Shown here: positions 9,235-17,562 of the stretch, piece by piece
Position numbering within the stretch: the first letter of the stretch is position 1
Layout of the letters: every line of letters starts with the position of its first letter
Assembly: GCA_023426245.1 (NCBI GenBank)
Contig: JAFABB010000019.1
Location: 1-64,000 of the forward strand
Reading direction: 5' to 3'
Length of the DNA stretch: 64,000 bases
Origin: Bacillota bacterium
GTDB lineage: Bacteria > Bacillota > UBA4882 > UBA8346
Notes under the pieces: generated by a model
What the model saw: only the letters and a program-made list of their open reading frames with translations
What the model was told of the DNA's origin: nothing
The model's database searches: none
Translations under genes and position numbers: made by a program

Positions 9235-9263
9235 AATTTACTACCAATAGTAATATTTGACAA
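9235..9263 (-). promoter_or_regulatory. promoter for the riboswitch-HD-GYP transcript
   Basis: On the reverse strand TTGTCA (9258-9263), a 17-base spacer and TAAATT (9235-9240). The expected transcription start falls about 10 bases before the aptamer. Confidence 0.6.
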
Positions 9264-9461
9264 TAAAATTGTATCAATTTTTGATTTAATTTAACATTAA
9301 TTCCATTGCCAAATGATTTATGTCTTAATTCTCGTTTTTAGTAAAATAAAAGAAACACAATACATATTAAAAGTGTATTTTAATTTAATCCCATTGAAAA
9401 GTCCCGAAATGAGAAATTGGCTAAAAATATCATATCTTTATAGACAAACCGAGGTATCAAA

Positions 9462-10058
9462 ATGTTTAAACGGTCACAAGCTCAAATACAATATATCATT
9501 GTTCTTTATAACATCCTAGAAGCTTTTTTGGCTATATTCTTTGGTATATCGACTCAAAGCATTGCTTTGATCAGTTTTGGTTTAATAAGTGTGATTGAAA
9601 CGATAAGTAATTTCATTATGGTTAAGCGGCTTCACAAGGCTTTAAGGGAAAAATCCGCTTCAATAGGGATGACCCTGAACAAACCGATGCTTTTTGTGGC
9701 AATTGTTTCATTTTTGGGGGGTTCTGGGGTATTAATTCAGTCACTTCAAGTATTAATTCTGAAAACACCTCCTTTACGGTCAATGGCAGGGATCATTGTC
9801 GCTTTTTGTTCGTTAGCGCTTATGCCGGCATTGACTTTCTGGTTTTACCATCATTATGATTCATCTAAAACTAGAACTAAAATGGGGTTCTATAATATTG
9901 GGGCTTATATGTTGATTTCAGTAGGCCTTATAATTAGCCTCTGTCTCAACTATTTCTTTGGCTATTGGAAAGCCGATCCGATTTTTTCCTTGTTTATCAG
10001 CGCTTTCTTGTACAAAAAAAGTTTTGACTGTGTCATCAGTAAAGGCGAGGGTATGTAA
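9462..10058 (+). CDS. short CDF-like (cation diffusion facilitator fold) membrane protein
   Basis: 198 residues, five to six hydrophobic segments. The first third (NILEAFLAIFFG, then ALISFGLISVIETISN) lines up with helices 1-2 of a CDF subfamily whose usual motif is ALxxFGxDSxIE. Here the Asp of that motif is Ile, so at least one canonical metal ligand is missing. The cytoplasmic C-terminal domain of full-length CDF transporters (~300 residues) is also absent. It may be a regulatory or degenerate membrane protein rather than a working exporter. CGAGGT precedes the ATG. It stands alone before the TetR gene. Confidence 0.6.
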   Translation: MFKRSQAQIQYIIVLYNILEAFLAIFFGISTQSIALISFGLISVIETISNFIMVKRLHKALREKSASIGMTLNKPMLFVAIVSFLGGSGVLIQSLQVLILKTPPLRSMAGIIVAFCSLALMPALTFWFYHHYDSSKTRTKMGFYNIGAYMLISVGLIISLCLNYFFGYWKADPIFSLFISAFLYKKSFDCVISKGEGM

Positions 10059-10222
10059 TAGTTGCATAGAATATGATTCGATTCTAGGATATTATCCATA
10101 TCGAGAATAATATTGAAATATCATGAAAAATATCTAAAGTGAATGAATGGGTAAAGGTAAAAAAAGAAGCAGAAATAACTACCTAGTTTAATAATTGATC
10201 GGGGATGTTAATATAAAAAAAG

Positions 10223-10250
10223 TTGCACGGATTGGATAAAAATGTTATAC
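10223..10250 (+). promoter_or_regulatory. promoter of the TetR-family gene
   Basis: TTGCAC at 10223-10228, a 16-base spacer and TTATAC at 10245-10250, about 65 bases before the tetR-like start codon. Confidence 0.6.
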
Positions 10251-10252
10251 TC

Positions 10253-10276
10253 AAAAGTAAGTGAGGACTTACTTTT
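10253..10276. promoter_or_regulatory. perfect palindrome just after the -10 box, probable TetR-family operator
   Basis: AAAAGTAAGT and ACTTACTTTT form a perfect 10-bp inverted repeat around GAGG, starting 2 bases after the -10 element. Position and symmetry fit an autoregulatory operator. It could also form an RNA hairpin with a T-tract, so an attenuator is the alternative. Confidence 0.6.
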
Positions 10277-10313
10277 TTGTTTTGTTCAATGGGTTTATCA
10301 TAGGGAGCAATGA

Positions 10314-10940
10314 ATGAATAATAAAAAAGCGGAAACCCAAAAGAAAATTTTGAATGCAGCCATTAAGCTGATTGCTTTGAATGGTTTTAAAGCCACAACC
10401 ACCGCTTCCATAGCCAAAGAAGCCGGGCTATCGGAGACGATTATTTTTAAGTATTATCGTGATAAACCATCGCTATTAAGGGAGATTGTGCAGAAAGCGA
10501 TGGGCCAGTTACTGGATAATATCGAGATTACATCGCTTCTTGAAAAGGTGGAAATATCAAAAGATTATCCAACCCGGGATTTTTTGAAAACCATATTAGT
10601 GGATCGTTTAGAATTCTTAGAGAATAATTTTGAATTGGTTAAAATTGTTTTGATGGAAATGCAGTACAATGATGAATTAATGATTTTAGCCAAGAATAAG
10701 TTTTTCGGGAAGTTATTTGAACTTATCAATATGATTGAACAGCTACTAGCAGCCAAAATGGGAATCTCGGTCGAAAGGGCCCGCACAATATTGAGGATTT
10801 GCGTTGGTGACATGGTTACCTTAGTTTTTCAAAAACATTTTTTTTCGTTTCCTATTGACCGGGACGAAGTTGAGAAAGAAATGGAACGGGTACTTGATGT
10901 TGTCGAATTATCGGAAAATCCCAGTTTACACGCAGATTAG
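10314..10940 (+). CDS. TetR/AcrR family transcriptional regulator
   Basis: 208 residues. An N-terminal helix-turn-helix of the TetR type spans about 10-55 (ILNAAIKLIALNGFKATTTASIAKEAGLSETIIFKYYRDK), with the usual FKYYRDK end of the recognition helix. The remaining helical domain would bind an unknown ligand. GGGAGCA precedes the ATG. The palindrome over its own promoter suggests autorepression. The acyl-CoA dehydratase activase cluster is next on the same strand and is a possible further target, which is inference. Confidence 0.9.
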   Translation: MNNKKAETQKKILNAAIKLIALNGFKATTTASIAKEAGLSETIIFKYYRDKPSLLREIVQKAMGQLLDNIEITSLLEKVEISKDYPTRDFLKTILVDRLEFLENNFELVKIVLMEMQYNDELMILAKNKFFGKLFELINMIEQLLAAKMGISVERARTILRICVGDMVTLVFQKHFFSFPIDRDEVEKEMERVLDVVELSENPSLHAD

Positions 10941-11018
10941 TGTAACATTTCAGAATAAAGCGCATTCGATAAAGTTAAGAAATTCTCTACTTAGAAAATA
11001 CTTTTAACCCAGATTCTT

Positions 11019-11113
11019 CGGCTCGTTTTGCGAGCCGCCGTCGAACAGCCACCCTGGCGGTATTTTCGCGCGCATTGATGCGCGACTTCGTTGCCCGGGA
11101 AAAGCCAGGGTGG
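11019..11113. repeat. GC-rich element of nested hairpins (REP-like)
   Basis: CGGCTCG/CGAGCCG (11019-11037) is followed by a larger inverted repeat CCACCCTGGC (11049-11058) with GCCAGGGTGG (11104-11113). The latter encloses a third hairpin CGCGC/GCGCG at about 11069-11084. The island is much richer in GC than its flanks. No coding potential or T-tract is visible, and the element type is unknown. Confidence 0.5.
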
Positions 11114-11191
11114 ATGACTACTTAGATGTCTCTTGAGTTTCGGTATTTATTGATAGGGAGTTTTACGAGTTACTCAGCTGGAGGTAGAATC

Positions 11192-12175
11192 ATGAAGATC
11201 GGCATTCCATCCGCATTACTCCATCCTTATTATATCAGTTTTTGGAAAACTTTTTTTGAGGAACTTGGACAGGAGACCGTTCAAACTCCGTCAACCAATA
11301 AAGCCATACTTGATAAAGGAGTACGACATTCCGTTCCCGAGATCTGTGTGCCGATGAAGATTTATACCGGTCATGTCGTGGAATTGTTGGAACAGAAAGT
11401 CGACTATGTTTACATCCCCCGTTTTGTTTCGATTTGGAAAAGGGATACTTTTTGTCCTAAATTTTTGGGGCTTCCGGATATGCTTCGTCAGACTGTTCCT
11501 GAACTTCAGGAGAGGATGCTGACCCACTTTATAAATGCTAAAACTGATGATATATCTGAAAGTCGTGAATATATGGCTATCGGTAAACATTTTACGGATA
11601 ATCGCCAAACAATCAAGAAAGCAATTCATCATGCCCGGGAAAAATGGGCGGATTTTCGTGAATATTCCCTTTTGGAAGGATATGATTGCAGGCAGGCCAA
11701 CGAGCGAATTTTAACCGGGGAAAAATGTTCTTCTATGAAAAAGCCACTGAAAATAGGTGTTATCGGTTATGTCTACAATGTTTATGACAACTTCATCAGT
11801 ATGGACATTTTAAATCGGCTCCGCGGACTTGGAGCCGAAGTGGTTACTTTTGAAATGCTGGATCAAGATGGAATCCAAAAGCAACTTAAAAGGTTTCCCC
11901 GCACCCTTTTTTGGACTTTTTCAAACAAATTATTAGCGGGCGCTTATCATTTTTTTGAAGATCCCAGTTTTGACGGTGTAATTCACGTTACCGCCTTTGG
12001 TTGCGGACCCGATTCATTTTTGGGTAAAATATTAGAACTTGATTCGGCAAAGTATCAAAAACCTTTCATGACGGTCCGAATTGATGAACATACCGGTGAA
12101 AACCATTTACAAACCAGGGTGGAAGCATTTGTTGATATGATAGCCAAGAAGAAATCGAAAACGGAGTGCGCTTAA
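11192..12175 (+). CDS. acyl-CoA dehydratase activase-related protein (DUF2229/HgdB-like), first subunit
   Basis: 327 residues. It opens with MKIGIPSALLHPYYISFWKTFF, and contains VPEICVPMK with a Cys and the block YIPRFVSI...FCPKFLGLP. These are typical of the DUF2229/CoA-activase region related to 2-hydroxyacyl-CoA dehydratase B subunits. Conserved cysteines at CVPMK and FCPK could hold an iron-sulfur cluster. GGAGGT lies 6-7 bases before ATG 11192, which is preferred over an upstream in-frame TTG/ATG region beginning near 11126. The next gene begins directly after its stop codon. In many clostridia these parts are fused in one very long protein; here they are separate. Confidence 0.78.
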   Translation: MKIGIPSALLHPYYISFWKTFFEELGQETVQTPSTNKAILDKGVRHSVPEICVPMKIYTGHVVELLEQKVDYVYIPRFVSIWKRDTFCPKFLGLPDMLRQTVPELQERMLTHFINAKTDDISESREYMAIGKHFTDNRQTIKKAIHHAREKWADFREYSLLEGYDCRQANERILTGEKCSSMKKPLKIGVIGYVYNVYDNFISMDILNRLRGLGAEVVTFEMLDQDGIQKQLKRFPRTLFWTFSNKLLAGAYHFFEDPSFDGVIHVTAFGCGPDSFLGKILELDSAKYQKPFMTVRIDEHTGENHLQTRVEAFVDMIAKKKSKTECA

Positions 12176-13264
12176 ATGAAAATAACCTTTCCTTATATGG
12201 GTTCGACGATTATTTATCATAAAATTTTTGAACTCTTAGGTCATGAAGTCATTGAGCCACCCAGACCTAGTCAACATACAATACGTTTAGGAGTGAAATA
12301 TAGCCCCGAATTTGCTTGTTTCCCTTATAAAGTTGTCCTTGGTTCCTATATTGAGGCTTTGGATTTGGGTGCCGACACGATTGTAACTTCAGGTGGGAAC
12401 GGACCTTGCAGGGCGGGATTTTATAATGAGGTCCACCGTAGAACCCTGCAGAGTTTGGGCTATGATGTAAATATTATCGTATTTGATAGTATTTTTGAGG
12501 ATCCGGGCCGATTTTGGAAAAACGTCTCATTACTAAAAGGAAAAAACTCATGGACCAAAGTTGCCAGTGCCATTTATACTGTTTATCGGATGGCCCAAGC
12601 CGTCGACCGTTTACAGAAAATAGTAGAACAAAATAGAGCCTATGAGGTGGAAAAGGGTTCGTTTACCAAGGTTTTTGACAGAATAATTCAGCGTTTTTAT
12701 AAGGAGGCCAAAAAACTAAGGGATGTGCGGCGGCTTTATCGGGAAGGTTTATCAATGTTGAAGGCCATTTCCGTCAGAGAAGTTCTGGAGAGCCAAAAGA
12801 TTCGAATTGGGATTGTCGGTGAAATATTTGTGGTTATGGAATCGTCTATTAATATGAACATAGCTGAAGTGATGGGCAACTTGGGCTGCGAAGTCTCACG
12901 ATCCATGTGTATTTCAACGTGGATTGACGATAATATTCCCAGACCCTTTGGGAAATTCAATGCCAGCATACTAAAAGCTGCTAAGCAGTACATGGAAATT
13001 CCCATTGGCGGACATGAAATAGAAAATATCGGTTCAATCGTCGATTATAAGAAAAAGGGTTTCGACGGAATCATTCACCTGATGCCTTTTGCCTGTTTAC
13101 CGGAGCTGGTAACTCAAAGTATTGCTCCACAAATCTCTCGGGAACATGAAATTCCGGTTTTAACATTGGCCCTTGATGAACAATCAGGTATTGCCAATAA
13201 TTTGACCCGAATTGAAGCTTTTATAGAATTATTAAGAACGAGGAAAAAACAAATCCCTGCCTAG
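12176..13264 (+). CDS. acyl-CoA dehydratase activase-related protein (DUF2229/HgdB-like), second subunit
   Basis: 362 residues, no membrane segments. MKITFPYMGST, then SPEFACFPYKVVLGSYIEALDLGAD, then GGNGPCRAGFYNEV carry cysteines expected of the 2-hydroxyacyl-CoA dehydratase-like fold that binds a [4Fe-4S] cluster. A second half (GIVGEIFVVME..., HLMPFACLPELV) repeats the Rossmann-like architecture. It starts one base after the previous stop and is followed 10 bases later by the activase gene. The substrate is not known, and no classical dehydratase alpha/beta pair is present nearby. Confidence 0.78.
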   Translation: MKITFPYMGSTIIYHKIFELLGHEVIEPPRPSQHTIRLGVKYSPEFACFPYKVVLGSYIEALDLGADTIVTSGGNGPCRAGFYNEVHRRTLQSLGYDVNIIVFDSIFEDPGRFWKNVSLLKGKNSWTKVASAIYTVYRMAQAVDRLQKIVEQNRAYEVEKGSFTKVFDRIIQRFYKEAKKLRDVRRLYREGLSMLKAISVREVLESQKIRIGIVGEIFVVMESSINMNIAEVMGNLGCEVSRSMCISTWIDDNIPRPFGKFNASILKAAKQYMEIPIGGHEIENIGSIVDYKKKGFDGIIHLMPFACLPELVTQSIAPQISREHEIPVLTLALDEQSGIANNLTRIEAFIELLRTRKKQIPA

Positions 13265-13274
13265 GAGGATGAAA

Positions 13275-14285
13275 ATGACGAAGGCGTTTTTAGGAGTTGA
13301 TGTTGGCTCGGTCAGTACCAATATTGTCGCAGTGAGTCCGGAAAGTATGATTTTATCGCAGCAGTACATACGGACCAATGGACAACCTTTGGAATGCATA
13401 AAAAAGGGAATCAAGCAACTTCAGAACGAAAAACCGGATCTTCAGATTCTTGGGGCTGGCACAACCGGCAGTGGACGGCAACTTGCCGGGATAATTATTG
13501 GAGCCGATATTGTAAAAAATGAGATTACGGCTCATGCTACAGCAGTGACCCATTATTATCCCGAAGTTAGGACTATTTTTGAAATCGGCGGTCAGGATTC
13601 CAAAGTTATCTTACTCCGGGATCAAATGGTTGTGGATTTTGCAATGAATACCGTTTGTGCCGCCGGAACCGGCTCATTTTTGGATCATCAAGCCGAACGG
13701 CTCAAAATTCCCATTGAACAATTTGGAGATCTGGCTCTTTCGTCCACCGAAAACATCCGGATTGCCGGCCGGTGCACCGTATTTGCGGAATCGGATATGA
13801 TAGCCAAACAACAATTCGGTTTTTCCAAGGCGGACATTATCAAAGGACTTTGTGAAGCCTTGATTCGGAACTACTTGACCAATCTATGCCGGGGAAAAGT
13901 ATTGGAACCCCCCTATGTTTTTCAGGGTGGTGTGGCTGCAAATAAAGGAATTGTGGCGGCCTTAGAAAAAGAATTGAAGCATGAAATCATTATTCCAAAA
14001 CATTTTAATGTAATGGGGGCCATTGGCGCAGCGCTCCTTGCCAAAGATTATATTGAAAAAAATAACGTACAAACCAACTTTGCCGGATTTGATACGGCAG
14101 ATATGCAATTTACGCCGAAAACCTTTAATTGCGACGGTTGCCCCAATGCTTGTGAAGTCATCCAAGTGGATTTGGATGGTGAACCAATAGCTCGCTGGGG
14201 TGATAAATGCGGCAAATGGGCTAACGCACTCTCCGGGGGATCAAGTTACCGGGGCAGCCAAAAATCAGCGCAGGTTTCAGCCTAA
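13275..14285 (+). CDS. BadF/HgdC-type acyl-CoA dehydratase activase (ATPase)
   Basis: 336 residues, ASKHA-fold ATPase that injects a low-potential electron into dehydratase-type partners. GVDVGSVSTN is phosphate motif 1; GTTGSGR and EIGGQDSKV follow. NTVCAAGTGSFLD (Cys ~128) and GRCTVFAESD (Cys ~167) hold the two cysteines that bind the bridging [4Fe-4S] cluster of the homodimer in HgdC. An extra C-terminal Cys-rich tail (CDGCPNAC...KCGKW) is seen beyond the core. ATG 13275 is preferred because AGGAGG ends right before ATG 13269 and is 6 bases from 13275. It is the last gene of a three-gene operon. Confidence 0.88.
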   Translation: MTKAFLGVDVGSVSTNIVAVSPESMILSQQYIRTNGQPLECIKKGIKQLQNEKPDLQILGAGTTGSGRQLAGIIIGADIVKNEITAHATAVTHYYPEVRTIFEIGGQDSKVILLRDQMVVDFAMNTVCAAGTGSFLDHQAERLKIPIEQFGDLALSSTENIRIAGRCTVFAESDMIAKQQFGFSKADIIKGLCEALIRNYLTNLCRGKVLEPPYVFQGGVAANKGIVAALEKELKHEIIIPKHFNVMGAIGAALLAKDYIEKNNVQTNFAGFDTADMQFTPKTFNCDGCPNACEVIQVDLDGEPIARWGDKCGKWANALSGGSSYRGSQKSAQVSA

Positions 14286-14303
14286 GCCGAATGGATGGTT
14301 GAC

Positions 14304-15503
14304 TTAATAATTTCTTAGTTCGACATTGCCGCTAATATTCCGGATCTTTACCAACGGGCCGCCGCCATTTACATTTCCCCTGGCGGTTGCCCGTGCAAAC
14401 TTTCTTTCAACCATTAACTCAAAATCGGAATTGATATTTCCAGAAAGGCTTTGCGCATCGATGGCAAACCGGGCGGTGGATGGCAGCCCCAATTGTATAT
14501 TACCCGATTTAAGATCTAGATCGCTATTACCGCTTATTTTAGCAAGATTTAAATCCAAGTTGCCGGATTTCAGTTCGATATGAACCGGGCCTTCACATTC
14601 CGACAAGGTTACATCTCCGGATATGCTTTCAATATGGGCATTGCCTTTTACTTTCTTGATGTTGATTTCACCAGCTTTGGTGTTGATTTCGGCATCCCCT
14701 GCTACATTCCCGACAGTCACATTTCCAAACAAGGTGGCTAATTTTATGTTTCTGCCGACGCTTTGAATCTGGACATTTCCCGCTTTTGTTTTAACATCCA
14801 GATTTCCTGCAATTGCGGCTGCTTCAACATTACCGGCAGTGTTTTCTATGGCTACGGATAGCCCCTCGGGTATATTTAAGATAATATCCGAGTTGATATA
14901 ACGATGTGAACGGCTAAATCTCCGCGGAAAATCCAATCTCACCAAAAACTTATCCCCTTGGGCGTCTCCAATGAGTCTGAATTCGTTGTCTGAAACCAAT
15001 TTACGATGAAATTTTAGTCTTATATGGGCTTTTGCCGACATTGTATCACCACTCGCATTATCAATTTGGATATCACCGGCTTCATTCAAGATTTTAACAG
15101 TTTGGATTCCTAAGGGGATTTTAAAATCCTGTTTTACAGTGAATTCATGTGCATGAGGCTCTTGTTCCCAGTCAAACCATCCATTTCTACCATGGTCAAA
15201 ATACCCAGATAGTGGTGTATCGAATTGTAAATTGCGAAAGCAAAAATTACTGATTACCCCGATTAAGGTGAAGAGAATAAGCAAGGTAACCACCATAGGA
15301 CTCGGTTTGGTGAACAATGAAGAGGTTCGGTTGGTATTGGTTAAAATAAAATCAAGGCCGAGTAAAATAATCAAAAATGGATACAATCGTAACCAAAAAC
15401 CGATAATTTGTAGATCTTGCGCTTGCTGAGAAACATAACAAAGCCCAAGGCCTATAAGATATAGACCTAAACCGATTCCCGACAGACTAATATGGTGTTT
15501 CAT
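14304..15503 (-). CDS. membrane-anchored DUF4097 (putative adhesin-fold) protein
   Basis: 399 residues. Three hydrophobic helices lie in the first ~90 residues (SLSGIGLGLYLIGLGLCYV, LRLYPFLIILLGLDFIL, VTLLILFTLIGVISNF). They are followed by a long region of repeating beta strands (VEAAAIAGNLDVKTKAGNVQ, IQSVGRNIKL, GDAEINTKAGEI), the right-handed beta-solenoid pattern of DUF4097. Such proteins often accompany envelope-stress sigma systems. It is the last gene of a four-gene operon with an ECF sigma factor. AGGGAGA precedes the ATG, and the start abuts the stop of the upstream membrane gene. Confidence 0.78.
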   Translation of the reverse strand: MKHHISLSGIGLGLYLIGLGLCYVSQQAQDLQIIGFWLRLYPFLIILLGLDFILTNTNRTSSLFTKPSPMVVTLLILFTLIGVISNFCFRNLQFDTPLSGYFDHGRNGWFDWEQEPHAHEFTVKQDFKIPLGIQTVKILNEAGDIQIDNASGDTMSAKAHIRLKFHRKLVSDNEFRLIGDAQGDKFLVRLDFPRRFSRSHRYINSDIILNIPEGLSVAIENTAGNVEAAAIAGNLDVKTKAGNVQIQSVGRNIKLATLFGNVTVGNVAGDAEINTKAGEINIKKVKGNAHIESISGDVTLSECEGPVHIELKSGNLDLNLAKISGNSDLDLKSGNIQLGLPSTARFAIDAQSLSGNINSDFELMVERKFARATARGNVNGGGPLVKIRNISGNVELRNY

Positions 15504-16025
15504 TTAACGATCTCCCTTCAATAAGCCGCTGGATCTGGCCAGTAAATAGCCTCCAATCAAAATGAGTGCCACCGGCCAGCCGTATTTGATTAATAAATGT
15601 AACTTTAAGCCGAGTAAATTAAGAATGCCCAACAGGCCGATGACTATCAGAACGGCCCCTAAAGCTATCACAGCTTCTTTCGTCTGCGGCTTGGTTATTT
15701 TGTTTGGAGCCTCTGAAAAGGTTTGGTTGGAGATCCGCTGGGCTCCAATTGCGCCGTCGATGATGCCGTAAAGCCAGAGGCCAAAGTAAATTAGAGCTGA
15801 AGTAATGATTTGCATGATAAGCATTGTTGGAGGAAGGTTTGAACCACTCATCATTTCATTGCCCATTGAAATACCGCTATATACGATGCTAATAATGGAG
15901 GCAATTGCGACAGTAATTAAGATTAATCCCTTGCCGTATTCTTCATTATAAAGTTGTCCCGCACCCGGAAAGATAAAGGAAAGGAAGGCACTGATCAAAG
16001 GATGTTTTTTGCGATACTCATTCAT
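15504..16025 (-). CDS. small multi-pass membrane protein with LiaF-like C-terminal segment
   Basis: 173 residues from ATG 16025, which has AAGGAGAAAAATC in front; an in-frame start further upstream (16088) would overlap the anti-sigma gene. It has about four membrane helices. SAFLSFIFPGAGQLYNEEYGKG is the TM2/DUF5683-like entry motif. The C-terminal KYGWPVALILIGGYLLARSS resembles the LiaF/DUF5668-type helix pair. Function is unknown; the context is envelope stress control. Confidence 0.72.
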   Translation of the reverse strand: MNEYRKKHPLISAFLSFIFPGAGQLYNEEYGKGLILITVAIASIISIVYSGISMGNEMMSGSNLPPTMLIMQIITSALIYFGLWLYGIIDGAIGAQRISNQTFSEAPNKITKPQTKEAVIALGAVLIVIGLLGILNLLGLKLHLLIKYGWPVALILIGGYLLARSSGLLKGDR

Positions 16026-16048
16026 GATTTTTCTCCTTATTGAAGTAT

Positions 16049-16414
16049 TTATTTTAATTGTTGAAGATCCATGATAAGTTTTTTCCATAAGACATTTTGA
16101 TTCAAGGTGGCACCGACGATCTTTGATTGAATCAATTCTGTACCCGTAAGGGATGCTTCCATAAGCAAAGGTGGTAAAACTTGCAGACTTATGAAGATGA
16201 TTAGCCCCAATGCCGCTGCAGCAAGGCCATTACAAATTCCATTGAACCAGATTCGACGAAATAAATGATCTGACTGAGGTAATTCCAACAACAACAGTTT
16301 TTGATTTAGCTTTTGAATGAATTCACTATCGGATGATATTTCATTCAAGGGATCAAACTTAAGCAGGGTAGTAATTTTTGTTTCCAAATCATCATCGGGC
16401 TGCCAGTTTTGCAT
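16049..16414 (-). CDS. putative anti-sigma factor, single membrane helix
   Basis: 121-124 residues; ATG 16423 and 16414 are both possible. The N-terminal ~65 residues are soluble and acidic. One hydrophobic helix (GLAAAALGLIIFISLQVLPPL) lies near 75-95, and a short outside tail follows. It overlaps the 3' end of the sigma gene, which is typical of sigma/anti-sigma pairs. No zinc-binding ZAS motif (HxxxCxxC) is seen, so the assignment rests on size, topology and position. Confidence 0.62.
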   Translation of the reverse strand: MQNWQPDDDLETKITTLLKFDPLNEISSDSEFIQKLNQKLLLLELPQSDHLFRRIWFNGICNGLAAAALGLIIFISLQVLPPLLMEASLTGTELIQSKIVGATLNQNVLWKKLIMDLQQLK

Positions 16415-16988
16415 GGTTCTCATCCCCTTTCTGGTTAAGATCGTTTCTTAATTCTACCAGGCCACGCCTTATCCACGTACCAACAGTTCCGAGAGGAATT
16501 TTCATGACCTGAGATATCTCTTGATAATCAAGTTCCTCAATGTATTTGAGGGCGATCGCCATCCGGTAGTTGGGCGGCAACCGGAGCAGCGCCTCGCATA
16601 ATGCCTTTTTTTCTTCAGAGTCGATAATGATGTCGGCGACATTTTTATCAGCCGCAACTTGATGGAGATTATCATCAGGAATACTTTCGAGATAAATTAG
16701 ATGTTTTTTGGACCGGCGCAGGTAATCTAAACACAAACGGGAAGTGATAGTTAATAACCAGGCTTTCAGGGAACCATCATGTTTGGGAGCGAATCTAGGC
16801 AGAGATAAAAAGGCCCGGATAAAAACAGTTTGGGTAATGTCTTCTGCCTCTTGGAGATCACCGATGATACGATAGGCCAATCCGCATATATTTTTCCTGT
16901 AGAAAAGAGCCAGCTCTCCAAAAGCTTGTTTATCACCATTTTGAGCCCGGATAATATATTCGGATTCATTTTGACCGTTTAAACTCAA
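16392..16988 (-). CDS. ECF-family RNA polymerase sigma factor
   Basis: 198 residues from TTG 16988, chosen because GGAGGT stands 7 bases before it; the frame stays open to an ATG at 17021. Region 2 reads ALFYRKNICGLAYRIIGDLQEAEDITQTVFIRAF, and region 4 reads LPPNYRMAIALKYIEELDYQEISQVMKIPLGTVGTWIRRG, both clear for the SigW/SigM-like class. The downstream overlapping membrane protein is likely its anti-sigma factor, with two membrane proteins completing the operon. Confidence 0.93.
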   Translation of the reverse strand: MSLNGQNESEYIIRAQNGDKQAFGELALFYRKNICGLAYRIIGDLQEAEDITQTVFIRAFLSLPRFAPKHDGSLKAWLLTITSRLCLDYLRRSKKHLIYLESIPDDNLHQVAADKNVADIIIDSEEKKALCEALLRLPPNYRMAIALKYIEELDYQEISQVMKIPLGTVGTWIRRGLVELRNDLNQKGDENHAKLAAR

Positions 16989-17562
16989 AATAGATACCTC
17001 CGAAAAGTGGACCAATGTCATTACAATTCATATAACGCAATATTATAATTATTTCTTTCAAAATAAGACATTTTTTTGGATCGGATTAAAAAACGAGATT
17101 TTGTTAAGGGGTGGAAGGGATGTGCTGATCAGGCTAAAATTAATTGTTGCCAAATTCGTCGGAAGATAAGAAGTCCTTGAATGATAAAAGGGATATTGGG
17201 TAGATATGTTTAACAGCCAGGATGAGCCGAATACAGTCAGGAACCGATAGACGGGATTTTATCGGATACTGGACGGCTGTGGTGAGGACAATCATAGTGC
17301 AATGAATGCCCATTGACCCAACTCGACCGTCCAATGGACGTGAACGCTTTCCTGAAGGAGCTATTAAACAGGCTCATTCACGCGAAGAGTACTTTACTCA
17401 CTTGTGCTTGCATCCTTGGGAGATAGGAATGCCCTTTGGCCCCAAAGCCCGGCCCTGCCTCCTTCGGGCTGAAACAACCAGAAAGAATGGCGACACGGAG
17501 TAAAGGAAACGAATGAGGCCAAAGGGCTTATCGACTTATCTCGCGTGTCGATTCGTGTCGGT
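16989..17562. other. 574-base gap with no convincing gene
   Basis: Two short open frames on opposite strands show no family resemblance or ribosome site. The segment holds a long inverted repeat at 17431-17527 described separately and has more GC than most gaps in this window. It lies between the ECF operon promoter region and the 3' end of the topoisomerase operon. Confidence 0.5.
17431..17527. repeat. structured element closed by an 11-bp inverted repeat
   Basis: GCCCTTTGGCC (17431-17441) pairs perfectly with GGCCAAAGGGC (17517-17527). Inside, AGCCCG and CGGGCT form a further hairpin (about 17447-17470). It lies about 35 bases beyond the stop of the topoisomerase A-type gene and could act as a 3' RNA structure or be an extragenic palindromic element. 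No T-tract is present. Confidence 0.45.

Noticed and set aside
9313..9519. 68-codon forward open frame before the CDF-like gene
   Set aside because: It overlaps the start of that gene out of frame, is low in complexity and has no ribosome site.
17140..17503. Two short open frames on opposite strands in the gap beside the topoisomerase operon
   Set aside because: No ribosome sites or similarity. The region is better explained by structured non-coding DNA.
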